DNA of 64,000 nucleotides. Source: Penelope pileata (taxonomy: Eukaryota > Chordata > Aves > Galliformes > Cracidae). The DNA is taken from assembly GCA_013396635.1 (NCBI GenBank), contig WBMW01001275.1, forward strand, positions 124,001 through 188,000. Reading direction: 5' to 3'. Within the stretch, counting starts at the first letter, position 1, and every line of letters begins with the position of its first letter. Under the pieces are notes generated by a model that did no database searches, was not told the origin of the DNA, and worked only from the letters and a program-made list of their open reading frames with translations. A program made the position numbers and the translations under genes. This document shows positions 48,972 to 60,245 of the stretch, piece after piece.

Positions 48972-49127
48972 GCAAAACTTATGCAATTTGAAAGCCACTC
49001 ATAATACAGTAATTTTGAATTTACAAATGTAAAACTGGTAGAATTTGGTACTTTGTGTGAGTTTAAAACTAAAAATTGCTTTAAGCTGGGATTGCCTGCA
49101 CTAAACTTTTCACTCTCTGCTGTTTTT

Positions 49128-49280
49128 TCAGTAACTGAGTGGGTCAATTTCCATAAAAATCATGATAAATGATACCTTAAAGTAACCCTTTGGTGTACCT
49201 TTTTGAATACTTTGCATTGACAGAACCAAGCCATAGAGTGCAAACAGCCATGGAGCCATCATGGTCTTTGCCATGAGAAA
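49128..49280 (-). other. Possible signal-peptide first exon (unproven)
   Basis: A minus-strand frame starting at an ATG at about 49277 reads MAKTMMAPWLFALYGLVLS, a short basic start followed by a hydrophobic core, which is the pattern of a signal peptide. After about 33 codons a possible splice donor occurs (TTTAAG followed by GTATCA). The surrounding 250 bases have higher G+C than the neighbourhood. A second frame on the same strand is also open, so this may be chance. I do not recognise the protein. Confidence 0.15.
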
Positions 49281-50104
49281 GTAGGGAGAGGCTGCCTCCC
49301 TCAGACAGGGCCATGTGTTCCTGAGGCTCCCCATACACTTTCCTTATGGCTTTCCGGATCATCTTGAGAGACAGTGACGAGTGACATTGTCCCACTCTGG
49401 CCTCTCTTGGCTGAAATACTGTGTTATTCAGTCTGACTTCAGCATGCTCCATTGAGTTTCAGTAAACACGTTTGTTTATGAGCCCAGCAAACCTTGAGAG
49501 CAGTTTAAAACAATGGTCTAAGAAATTTATTCCCAGTCAGCCTATCATATGCCAAAGAGTCCCATATATTTCTCTCATTCATGAATCCCAAGTCTCCACT
49601 TAATGCTTGTCTCTTGAGGCCATTTATCTCAAAAGTGCTCTCCGCTGTAGTCTAGACTATTTTGCAGAGAAAACAGTAAAAAAAAATAGGTTTATCAATG
49701 TATTTTATTCTCCCCATGTTTCTTTCAGTTCTGAATTGCTCTTTCCCTCTTTCAATGTTGCTGTTATACAACCATGTAGCTGATAGTCCAGTTTCTCCCC
49801 ATAACCTTTTCTCCTTTGTCTTTATCATTTTCCCTGAGGTCCCTTGCTCTTCTTCCTATTGCTTGCTGCTCTCCTGCATTTCTCTTCCACCCACAACATT
49901 CTCTGTTTGTAAAAGGTTTGACATTGCTCTCCATACGCTCCTGTACACACAGGACTTCATATGATTGCTGGACTGAGCAACTCAAATATGCTCCAGACCA
50001 AATTCTTATAAAATATGCTGATTTCACATATGCTGTCTACAACAACAACAACAAAAGCGATGTCAGAATAACAGCAGAAGCAATGACTTGGTTTGGTTTG
50101 ATGT

Positions 50105-50282
50105 GTTATGGTTTGACTCAGCAGATAGCTGAGTTCCACACAGTTATTCACTCACCCTCCCCCCTCCCCAAATGGGACGGGGGAGAAAAGTAGAGAGATA
50201 TGCAGTAAAATGCGTGGGTTGAGATAAATGCTATTTACTAAAATAGTAAAGAGAACAAAGGAAATAACAGTACATATATATA
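50105..50282 (+). mobile_element. 5' part of an avian ERV LTR, broken at an N
   Basis: The segment begins TGTTATGGTTTGACTC, continues with a C-rich block (TCACTCACCCTCCCCCCTCC), then ATGGGACGGGGGAGAA and GGGTTGAGATAAATG. These are the opening blocks, in order, of avian ERVL-type LTRs as I recall them. It stops at the ambiguous base 50283 and the remaining part of the LTR is missing. No right target duplication can be found. Confidence 0.7.
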
Positions 50283-50283
50283 N
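50283..50283. other. Ambiguous base (N) at the truncation point of an LTR
   Basis: The N coincides with the place where LTR similarity stops, so the rest of the element may be missing from the assembly. Confidence 0.85.
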
Positions 50284-51190
50284 AAAGAAAGATTTCTCCA
50301 TCTTTTAAATATATCCTAAAAAGATTTTAAGTTTACATATGGAATATTTTCAATAGTCGCAGGAATATTATTGCCACAATTCCACAAGTTCTATTGCTAG
50401 AATTCATGTTGCATATAGAATTAATGCTGCATGAGAAAATATAATGGTTAACCAAGTAGATCAATAGATATTTCCATTTCCTTGTATTTGATCTTTTATG
50501 AAAATGAATTTTCAGTAGTTTCTCATTTCATTTCGATAACTGTTTGTCTTCTGGATAACACAACAGATAAGACATAACACTGATACAAATGTGTCTCTGA
50601 AGAAAGTCTGAATGAGTTTACAAACATCTCTTTATCACTTAAAAACAACCTGATCTCTTCTCACAGATGGTACCCCCGTAGTCACACCCCTGCCAACACG
50701 GTGCCACTCACATCCATTACACACTCATACATATATAGGAGAGAGAAGGAAAAAAACCACCATCATTTGTAATGTTAATTCAGCATATAAATCATTTTGT
50801 TAATGTGATTTCAAGTATTGGCTGATGCTGTTCCACTAATGAGTTTAATTCAGTTCTATTTTTTGTACAGTCTTAGTGCTATAAAATAATTTTATTCTTG
50901 TCGGTCTTGTTCTCATAACTTATTATTGCACTTGCATTTGCTACATTATGAATTGTTCCCATGGCTGTAAAAGTAAAATATTTCATTCACTTTGACTCCT
51001 GTTTTTTCTATTAAACTTGAATCACTTATTTTTATTGTTGAAGGACTGCAAAATTAAACCACAATATGAAAATGCAATAACATACAGTGTATGCTGTTGG
51101 TTCATATCTATTTCATTTTTAGCCACTGGTGAATAACAATTGCATAATATCACTTTCCATTACAAGCGGTCATTACTAACCTTAGAAATC
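50284..51190. other. AT-rich DNA, nothing recognised
   Basis: No exon and no named repeat are seen between the LTR fragment and the mariner copy. Confidence 0.5.
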
Positions 51191-51192
51191 TA

Positions 51193-51753
51193 TGAGGGCT
51201 GCTCTAAAAGTAATGCCTCCTATTTGATTATGTTGGCCCACGATGTCAGAGGTGGATGTTGGTGGTATGACAGTAGAGGTTGAACCTTTCCACCAATATT
51301 CTGTTACATTTTATTGCCATGTGACAGATGGCAGCAGAGGGGCATTCTGACAAAATGGCATCTGACATGGAAGTGCAGATGAAGCAAAGATGTGGAATTG
51401 AATAGCTCCATGTAGAAAAAATTGCACTCAGTGACATCCATTGACACTTGCTGAACATTTATGGAGATCAAACAGTGGATGTTGGCACAGTGAGAGAGTG
51501 GGTGGTGCATTTCAGCAGTGGCGACAGCGACACAGAAGACAAGCCATATTCCAGACGGCCATGCACATCGGTTACAACACGAAATGAAGAGCGTCTTGAT
51601 TGTCTCATCCACAAGAAATGGCTAATGGTGGTGGCTATGTTGAAAAACAATGTTTTCTCTATCAAATAGTGTCATTGTGCTGTTTATATCTGTTGTAATT
51701 CCCATGGAAATAAATACATAAACATGAGGTATTACTTTTGGAACAAAAGTTCT
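51193..51753 (+). mobile_element. Mariner deletion derivative with transposase remnant
   Basis: The 561-bp element has the left terminal motif GGGCTGCTCTAAAAGTAATG and a diverged right end, ATGAGGTATTACTTTTGG. TA flanks it on the left (51191-51192) and probably on the right (51754-51755). Its left half matches the copy at 33444 over the non-coding leader and transposase start. Its deletion joins the N-terminal transposase part to the right end. The breakpoint differs from that of the copy at 33444, so the two deletions arose separately. Confidence 0.85.
51355..51669 (+). pseudogene. Mariner transposase, N-terminal DNA-binding part, two in-frame stops
   Basis: From the ATG at 51355 the frame encodes the paired helix-turn-helix DNA-binding region of a mariner-type transposase. 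Readable parts are MASDMEVQMKQRCGIE and, from 51448, MLNIYGDQTVDVGTVREWVV followed by a basic, Arg-rich linker (SRRP). In-frame stops lie at 51403-51405 (TAG) and 51442-51444 (TGA). The catalytic domain with its DD(D/E) residues is deleted, and the frame runs on into the right end of the transposon. It is therefore non-functional. The family assignment fits the terminal repeats and TA target. Confidence 0.82.
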
Positions 51754-51755
51754 TA

Positions 51756-52490
51756 ACCACTCATTACAAATGTTGATAGAAACACTTGTATTGGTTTTAA
51801 TTTATTTTATTTGTAACAGAGCTGAGTTAGCAACTACAGCACAAGTAATAACATGTATTTTCCCGCTTTATCTCTACTTCTGCTTTCAGCTTTATTATGT
51901 TTTTTTACCACGAAGAAAAATGAAATGTTGTCTGATAGTTTAAGTTGCATTAGATTGCTGATCCTTTTCACACCAGTATTGGCTTGAATGTTACTGTTCA
52001 TATTTGTGGAAAAGGAGGAAGGCACCTTTGTGTACAACTTTGAATTGAACCGAAAATAACAAGCCCTCAAGATAAAGATTTTACAAATCTATTCTAGGGA
52101 CTATGTATATCTGACAATCTACTAATACTCAGAATACATGTTCAGTGCACTGTGCTTATGGTTTAAAATTATCAACAAATATCAAAAAACTATTGTAAAT
52201 CCCAAAATAACAATAAATATATAAAACAAAATTGATAACAATTTGACCAAATACAGTGTTTCATGAAGTCCAATTTTCTGCTAGCAAAGAATGGCACAAT
52301 CTGCACAAATGATGTAACTGGAAATTCAATGAGCTTCATGACGCTTTTTCATCATAGATATGCAATGTTCTGCTATTGCAATTTGAAAAGAGTTAGAAAA
52401 TAGTTTGAAAAGGGTTTGAAAAAGTTTGTCATTCACTATTTATTTTTACATTCTTTATGAGGTACATATATATATATATACATACATGTA
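51756..52490. other. AT-rich DNA with (AT)n tract
   Basis: No exon or named repeat is seen. An AT dinucleotide tract lies at about 52465-52482, directly before the mini-LTR. Confidence 0.5.
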
Positions 52491-52566
52491 TGTCCTCGTT
52501 TCAGCTGGTACACAGTTGATTTTCTTCATAGTATCTGGTATGATGGTCCCAGCTGAAACCAGAACA
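52491..52566. mobile_element. 76-bp mini-LTR with both termini
   Basis: The segment begins TGTCCTCGTTTCAGCTGG and ends CCAGCTGAAACCAGAACA, so it has the same terminal forms as the solo LTRs in the window. The two ends are inverted copies of each other at 16 of 18 positions. It is flanked by ATGTA (52486-52490) and ATATA (52567-52571), a 5-bp duplication with one mismatch. Almost the whole LTR body is missing. It is either an extreme internal deletion or a small non-autonomous element that uses LTR ends. Confidence 0.6.
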
Positions 52567-52567
52567 A

Positions 52568-52622
52568 TATATATATTCATATATGATTGTCAATATATAT
52601 ATATATATACATAAAATATATA
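52568..52622. repeat. (AT)n microsatellite
   Basis: Alternating A and T with small interruptions after the mini-LTR. Confidence 0.85.
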
Positions 52623-52675
52623 ACATACGTATCCTAAGGCACGGTATTTCTGAACTTCCTTAGCAAAATCCTTTC

Positions 52676-53748
52676 TTCACAGGAGCCCTCTGATATTATT
52701 CATGGCCCTCATCTGGATCTGCTCCAACAGCTCCACAGTCTTCATGTGCTGGGGGCCACAGGCCTGGAGACAGTACTCCAGATGGGGCCTCACGAGAGCA
52801 GAGTAGAGAGGGACAATCACCTCCTTTGCCCTGCTGGCCACCCCTCTTTCAATACAGTCCAGGATACAGCTGGCCTTCTGGGCTGCAAGCACACACTGCA
52901 GGCTCATGTCCAGCTTTTCATCTACCAGGACCCCTAAGTTCTTCTTTGCAGGGCTGCTCTCAAGAAGTTCTTTTCCCAGTCTGTACTCATATCTGGGATT
53001 GCCATGACCCAAGTGCAACACCTTGCTCTTAGGTTTACATGGGCCCGCTTTTCAAGCCTGTCCATGTCCCTCTGGATGGTATCCCTTCATTCCAAGTGGA
53101 TCACTCAGCTTAGTGTCATAAAGCAAACTTACTGAGGATACGCTCAATCCCATCATCTATGACATTGATAAAGATGTTGAAAAGCGCTGGTCTCAAGACA
53201 GGCCCATGGGAGACACCACTCATGACATGCATCCACTTAGACATGAAGCCATTCAGTACAACCTTCTGGCTGCTACCATCCAACCAATTATTTATCCACT
53301 GAATATGAATCCACTGAATTTATCCAGCCTTCAAATCCTAATCTCTCCAATTTAGAGGTAAGGATGTGGTGGGGGATCACGTCAAAGGCCTTGCACAAGT
53401 CCAGGTAGACAATATCAGTTGCTCTTCTTTTGTCCACCGATGCCGTCACTCCATCATAAATGGCCACCAGATCAGTCGGGCACTATCTGTCTTTCACGAG
53501 GCCATGTCGGCTACCTCAGATCACCTCATGATCTCACATGTGCCTTAACACAGCTTTCAGGGGGATCTGCTCCATGATCGTGCCAGGAACAGGTGTGAGG
53601 CTCACTGGCCTTTAGTACCTTGGGTCTTCTTTTCTCCCTTTTTTAAAAATGGGAGTGATGTTTCCCTCTTTCCAGTCACTGGGGATTTGTCCCAGCAGGC
53701 ACAACTTTTCAAATCTGATGGAGAGTAACTTGGCAATCACATTAGATC
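52676..53748 (-). mobile_element. CR1 LINE reverse transcriptase region, truncated at both ends
   Basis: On the minus strand, 1.07 kb of the CR1 second reading frame can be followed from 'gccaagttactctccatc' near 53740 to the block ending NNIRGLL at about 52677. Motif A reads YLDLCKAFD, with KAFD at 53381-53392. The catalytic FADD motif is destroyed: FA is followed by an extra base and a stop near 53117-53130. A 15-bp tandem duplication lies at about 53291-53320. A 114-codon frame survives downstream (52677-53021). The 3' untranslated part and gattctat repeats are missing, so this copy is cut at its 3' end, which is unusual for CR1. Confidence 0.9.
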
Positions 53749-55611
53749 ATCTTAAGAAAATTGACTTAAATTCTGAATTTGGTCCATAGGCTCCAGGACT
53801 CCCTGTATCCCTGTTACCTGTTAGGACAATATTAATATAATTTGATTTCCTGAGTTATTTAAAATTATTTGGGTGGTAGTTTTGACTTCAGTTGGGAAAA
53901 ACACAGAAAAAGCAAAGAATGTGGGCACTATCATTTTTTACTTCTCCGAAAAACTGATCCAACACTACTGGATCTCCATGGTTGGAAAGAGTGAGAAAGA
54001 ATCTTAAGGACAATAGTGTTGGTGGATCACAGAATCTACCTTTTAAGCTATGAATCAAGCAAGGCCCTTTATCTAACTGTTTCAGGTAGATAATGGCCTT
54101 TAGGAGATAATTTAATGAAAAAGGAACTAAGTGTCTCACAAAGATAACAACTTAAGCAAGCATCATCTCGAAGGATCCATTCTTCTGAAGGCATTTCATA
54201 AACTACAGAAAGGGGAAATATTTCATGCTCTTTCACAGACTCTTTGTATGTCTGGCTGAAGCTAGTTTACAAATTAACTTTCCAGTTAAGTTAAATAGGA
54301 TGAAATGCACACCTAGTAAAAACTAATAGCACTCCTGTGGCAGTTCATTCACACATCTGAAACACACATATTGGTTGCATTCTTTGGTTAGCAATGAGGT
54401 GGCTTTACACTGCTCTAATATTGTAGAAAGAGTACTGTTTAAAATGAAAAATTCTTTTTCTAAGGAAGAAAAAGAATTTCTTTCCCCTTCTTGAAAAGTT
54501 CCTGTTGCATATATACATTTCTTTTTATGTTAGAGGGAACATTTAATGCAGAATTTATTCTATCCATTTTGTGAAAGGGGGGCATTTTATCCAGACAGTA
54601 CACAGACATGCAGTACACACACATGTAATACATAAGACTCACATGTTGTACATATACATGGATTAAAAAAAAACAGCTAATTTTCTTTAAAATGAATTAC
54701 ATTACATAAAAGTGAAATTTCTATTCTGAATTTAATAGCTAGACATTTTCTACTTTTTTTTTCTTATTAATAAGGGTTATAATATATGTGATTTGGTGAA
54801 CTCTGAAAAATCTTTTCCAGTTTGAGTGTCTGGATATAGAACTTTTCTTGTATGTGTACACATAAACTTTTAGTTGGAGGTTTAATAGAGCAGAGTAGGT
54901 GAGGAGAAAAAGAGACAAAAAAAAGAAAGAAAGAAAGAATGAGTCATTAGGGACTGTGTAACTGAAAACTTAATGATGGAATTATAGCCTTTTAAAAACC
55001 TATGAGACACCATGCCAGATAGCACATTTTATTCACAAAATGAAAAGAGGAAAATTGAACTCAAGCCTAAGTGCAGTGTGACTGAAGATATGCTTACATA
55101 GTGAACAAAATGTCATAGTAATTTCTAGCCCCAACCGTATATTGACAAATTAGTCAGTTTTCCAGCATTGTTACCACCATTACTTGAATCCAGTAATCCA
55201 AATTTGATTTATTTGATTCTTGAATTCATTGCAGTGGTTTTCAAGCCATTGTGACCATATCCTATTTTCAGAAGCACAAACTGCAGAAGTGATGGGTGAG
55301 ATTTGAAGAGGAAATGGAGAATTCTGTTTTATTTTGTTTGGAGGGAAGAAGAGAAATAAAACTAAATGATAAGAGGAGCAGCTATTGTTACAGATTTTGA
55401 GACTTCTTAAATTTAAATCTAAGTGATTTAAGTCTTATATGTTTCAAAATTTACAGATAAGATTTCAATATATATTATTACAATGAGGATAAATATAGAA
55501 TTGCACCCCTAAACTAGTGAAAAAGCAAGATGATCTTATCTGCATCTACTCTATCCTTTTTTTAAGTAACCTTGGACTACTGCATGCCACAGAGTATCAA
55601 TGAATAGAAAG
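53749..55611. other. AT-rich DNA, GAAA repeat
   Basis: No gene or named repeat is recognised. A short (GAAA)n tract lies at about 54920-54938. Confidence 0.5.
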
Positions 55612-55688
55612 AATCACAGAATCACAGANACAGGGGAGCCCAGAACTGGATACAGTACTCCAGCTGAGGCCTGACCGGGGCAGAGTAG
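55612..55688 (-). mobile_element. CR1 scrap with its middle missing at an N
   Basis: The left 17 bases are the CR1 3' terminal repeat on the minus strand (agaatcacagaatcacaga). After the ambiguous base at 55629 comes an internal CR1 block (cagaactggatacagtactc on the plus strand), which normally lies several hundred bases away. The intervening part is missing exactly at the N. Confidence 0.82.
55629..55629. other. Ambiguous base (N) inside a CR1
   Basis: The N joins the CR1 terminal repeat to a distant internal block, so it probably marks missing sequence. Confidence 0.9.
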
Positions 55689-56153
55689 GAAACAGTAGAC
55701 ATAAATATTAAGTATATGCATATTTCTTCATTTTTCCTGGACCCAGTACTTCTGCAGGCTTTAAAGGGGTCAAATTAAGATAAAAACTAGCAGTAAGAAG
55801 TAAAAGAATTATAATGAATTCTCTAATGATTTCATGTCTTCTCTCTGAAAATCTTATTAATGTTTTTTCTACATATAAAATATTGAACTACTTTAATGGT
55901 GAAAGAAATCATCACTTGGTACAATTTAGATGAACATTATCCTGTGGTTCAAATTAATACGCAAAAGACGATATTCCATTTTGGGGACTCTATGCTGAGC
56001 AGTGACTGATTAACCAAAGTAGTGGTAAAATGTTATCAAGGGAAGGTATTTTGATGAATTCATTCCATCTGACATAATGTGCTGTAATAATGAAATGACT
56101 GAGCTCTAGTGAAATATTTTGAAAATTGCAATCTATAATGTGATCCCCTTAAT

Positions 56154-56199
56154 TTTTTTATTTTTATTTTTATTTTTACTTCTTTTTTTTTTTTTTTGT
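56154..56199. repeat. (TTTTTA)n and poly(T) tract
   Basis: About four TTTTTA-like units followed by a long T run. Confidence 0.85.
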
Positions 56200-57049
56200 G
56201 ATGGTGATGTCCTAGCAATTTGCATTTCTGGTTAAAATAAATAAATAAATTAGGATTCCTATACAGTAATATAGGTCATGTGATTTTGATGCTATTATAT
56301 ACAATATATAGTTTGGATTTTTTTTTCCTATATTGGATATGAAGCTACTGAACATGAAGCTGCTCTCAGAACATCTCCAGAACAACTCTACATGTGAACA
56401 GATTCGTAACATCAAAATTAATTTCAGTTCATCATATTGGCATATGCACTGCATACTATAGTTATATGGTTTTTTTCATGGCTAGGTGAGATGCAAATTA
56501 GTATCTGGCTTTGAATTCTGAATATTTTTGCTCAGGCTGGTATTCCTGATTTTAAAAATAAGCAACAATAATGAAAAATATTAAGAAATCTCAGAGAAAG
56601 CTACAGTTATTTTATTATCATAAGTTGTCCTGAAATGAACTTTCTTATAGCAAAAATAATCTTTTAATGAAAAATTTCATCAGTCCTAATTCACCAAGTG
56701 GAAAGATAAAAGCAATTGTCTGCTGATTATTATAGCAGTAGCGGGTACATCTATAGCTACAAGGATGGCAGTGTTTCCATTTTAAACCCTGTTATTCTAG
56801 GTTCTAAAGCTTGCAGACTATTGAAATTTGGCACAGAAGTTAGAAGATTAGAAACAAAACCTCTAAAAGAAACTTTTGGTTTCCAGCCACTTACAGGTTA
56901 TATAGCTGAAGAAGAATAATAGTTTGCTATTTAAACACATATCATGCAGACTTTGGTGTTTGGAAGGACTTCACTGAAAATAATGACATTCAAATCACAC
57001 TCAAGACTCCCTAAATTGTTTAAAACACAAAAAGACAATTTTCTTTAGA

Positions 57050-57112
57050 GTAAATTCTTTAAAATAAAATTCTTTATTCATAAATTTTTTATTCATAAAA
57101 TTCTTTAGAGTA
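57050..57112. repeat. Local tandem duplication
   Basis: The words AAATTCTTTA and TTTATTCATAAA each recur two or more times within 60 bases, and ATTCTTTAGAG occurs at both ends. Confidence 0.75.
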
Positions 57113-57326
57113 TCAGGGGTATAAACATTGCACAGAAGTTCCAGCAACACCCTGAATGACGTCATGGGAGATTACATTTTAACTTGTAATAATTGCCTCT
57201 TCTGGTTGCTATTGGTAATGATACCTGTTCTGCACTGCATCCAGCCAATTCTCATTTGGAGAAGAAGAGGGATTTTCTTTTCTGAAGAATGAATTTTAGG
57301 GAGCATCTGTCTTTACATGTCTCGTG

Positions 57327-57545
57327 TTGGATATTAGGGAAATTTTCTTCTCAGAAATAGTGGTAAGGCACTGGAACAGGCTGTCCAGGGAAGTGTCCCT
57401 GTCACTGTCCCTGGAAGTGTTCAAGAAACGTGTTGATGTAGCACTGAGGGACATTGTTTAGTTGGCATGGTGATGATGGGCTGATGATCGGACTAGATGA
57501 TCTTAGACATCTTTTCCAACCTCAATGATTCTATGATTCTATGAT
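57327..57545 (+). mobile_element. CR1 LINE 3' end
   Basis: The segment runs from 'ggatattagggaaattttct' through 'ggcactggaacaggctgtcc', 'gtgttcaagaaacgtgttga' and 'gactagatgatctta' to the terminal repeats of gattctat. Only the untranslated 3' end remains. Confidence 0.9.
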
Positions 57546-60130
57546 CTTCAAGGAGTCTGGAAAATTATCTGCAGAGGCCTGGCACATTTATTACCAAATC
57601 ATAAGATGGTTCTAATAACATTTTTCTGATTTATTTTATCACAAACCTATGAAGATATTCTCCTATACCTATGGTAGATATTCTGAGCTTTAAAAAGAAA
57701 AATAACAAAAGAAAGCCAATAACATTCAGTCCAGTTCCTTTGAAAGACGGAAATATGTAGTTAGCTTTCTAAAAATCTAGAGGAAGAGATAATAAGTCAA
57801 TTAAAACCTACCTAAAATTTAATCACTTTCTACAGATTAATGTGGTTGGGGAAGAACTTTCTACCTTACTTACCTCATGGTTGCAGTGAATATATTGGGA
57901 GAAGAAGTCCAGACAGGCTTGCTATCAGAGGCACAATAAAAAAGAGGAGGAGGCAACAACTGCAAAGGGCATAGAAAGGTACCAGTCAAGTGTCAAATCT
58001 GCAGCTAATTACATAGAGCTTTCCATATTTATTGCTTCTTTTTAAAAATAAAAAGTGTGTAAGGGAGAAACCACGAAAAACAAATAAACAAAAAAAAACA
58101 ACAGAAACACATTGAAACAACTAAAGCCTGCAAACCAGAGACAAGTCAGAAGCTGTGATATCATATAGCTATAGTACTCAATTATGCCCCAAGTGGAGGG
58201 AAGCCAGTATTGCAATTTTTTGCATGCCAAGGAGTGTGGTTTATGCGTTTTGTTTTTATTCGTGCATTGTTTAAAATAATGCAAATATGAACAGGCAGGT
58301 CTTAGACACATCAGTATCAATACATAGGAAATTTCTGAGAGAAAAATAAATTATTTTCATTGATTGAAAATTAATTATGTAAATCTTTTTAAAACATGGA
58401 CTTGTTATCTCAACAGATTAAGTAAGCAACAGCCTATCTGAAGAGTCTATCTGAAATGAAAATAAAATAAAAACTAAGAAGGCATTAAATCTGGCAGCAA
58501 TAAGATAGACAAATCTTGCATTTCTGAAAGAAATGCCTGGATTATGAGGTACCAATCAGTCTGAGTTCCTCTGTCAGTAACTATCTTTTTCTCATGAATC
58601 ATTTTTTTGAGGTTTATGAGATCTTTTCTTCTTGTCATTATTAGGGCTGAACAATCCTGTATTGTGAGATCTGTATACATGAGATGTAGTATGGATTGAT
58701 TTTCAGATGAACATTTTATGTCAGGAGCAAAAATTACATGCTTAATAAGAACGAGTGAATAGGTATTCAGGAATTTGTATACTGCAATGTTTTTTGGTTG
58801 AATTAGACTGGTACAGGATGAAGTGTGACAGATTTGCTAAAAATAAAAGAACAAAACAACATTTCACTCTTGTATTTCTAGCGACATCTTTTTCTGCTTA
58901 CATTCAATTTCAACACATATTTTTGGAACAATTGTGAGAAAACCTAGCAATCTTACTTGTATTGTCTGTAGCATGTTAAGTCTTGCTGTTGAGGAAAGCA
59001 ATGTTAGGATGTTGTATTACATGTGCTGTTGATTGGTAGCTGTGGTCACTCAGCTCCCTGCAGGCATAAAAAGTATTCCACAAAACAGCTGTCTCGTGTG
59101 CACAAATTGACCACACCACATTGTTTTCATTATTGAGTTTGGCAGGGAATGTTGATGGAAGTTGCAGTGTGTTTTCAGTAAGTACTTATGAATGCATGTT
59201 TGGAAGATCCATTTTAACTTCTTTGCTTCCCGTTTTTGCTAAAAACTGGGTACTAAAGTGACAACAGGGATTTTTATTATGATAGAAATGTTTTACAGTA
59301 TAATATTATATTATTCCATATGATCTTAATTAACTTACTGTGGCTACACTTGTGGCACCTTACATTGCAAATGTCATGACTGATTGCTGTTGATCTTCTT
59401 TTGGCTTCTTCATGGATATTGTGTGGTCAAATGAAACTATTTGATAATTCTGTGATTCAGGAGTAGTGTTTGCATAGGAGTAAAAAAGATTCTGAAGACA
59501 AATGTAATTGTTGTTAAATACAATATGTATATAACGACTCATTGAAATGTAGAATAAAACCAATTTTTTTCTCCTAATTCTGGTATGTCAGACACATTCT
59601 TTTTGCTATTTCATAAGGTAAGTAAAACCTGTGCAATAAACTATTCCTGAAAGATAAAATATTGTTGTAGACTACTAATGGACTAATTATAAAAATCAAA
59701 ATCCAAAAGTGGTAATCGTGCTTTAGTATTGGAGTAAACCACTTCAAAGTTCCTCTCCAGAGATCAGTAGATTATGATGTATTTAAGTGTTTCTGTTAAA
59801 AAACAATGGAAAAAAGAAAGCTAATTTACAATTATCCAAATAATGCTAACAAAATTTAAAAGGAAAATACTTTGTAGGACTTCATAAAGTAATAGTTGAC
59901 AATAGATGTAGATGAATGAATATTGGAAGACAGTATTTGAAATGTGAAAGTTCGTCTAAGTTTCTAAACTACCTGTTCATTGTCAGGGGGGAAAAAAAAA
60001 AAAAAAAAAGACTTTTATTGCATTTCTGTTAAAATCTTCCTTCAATGTATCTTAGCAGTAAAAAATTGTATCAAATAGATAAGCAGTACAAAATGACTGT
60101 ATTGACCCTAGCCATAGAGAATTCATGGAT
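57546..60130. other. AT-rich DNA, nothing recognised
   Basis: No exon or named repeat is seen. A run of G followed by 19 A lies near 59986-60009. A region at about 59030-59170 has a TATA-like GCATAAAAAG, but nothing else supports a promoter. Confidence 0.5.
59991..60009. repeat. poly(A) run
   Basis: A long run of A after several G bases. Confidence 0.85.
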
Positions 60131-60245
60131 AATAGAATCATTAAGGTTGGAAAAGATCTCTAAGATCATAAAGTCCAACTGTCAACCCATGACCACCATG
60201 CCCACTAAATGATGTCCTGGTGCCAAAACCACCTCTATGGTGATG
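60131..60245 (-). mobile_element. CR1 LINE 3' end, minus strand
   Basis: On the plus strand the fragment reads 'aatagaatcattaaggttgg', then 'aagatcataaagtccaact' and 'catgcccactaaatgatgtc'. This is the complement of a CR1 3' end. It is short and 5'-truncated. Confidence 0.85.

Larger units (their letters stand above)
55689..57327. other. AT-rich DNA, simple repeats
   Basis: There are (TTTTTA)n and a poly(T) run at 56154-56199, an (AAAT)n tract at about 56236-56250, and a local duplication of AAATTCTTT and TTATTCATAAA words at 57050-57112. No gene is recognised. Confidence 0.5.

Noticed and set aside
52677..53021. 114-codon minus-strand frame as a host gene
   Set aside because: It is the surviving C-terminal part of the CR1 reverse transcriptase frame.
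59030..59170. Promoter with TATA-like GCATAAAAAG
   Set aside because: An isolated motif in AT-rich DNA with no initiator, CpG island or downstream gene.
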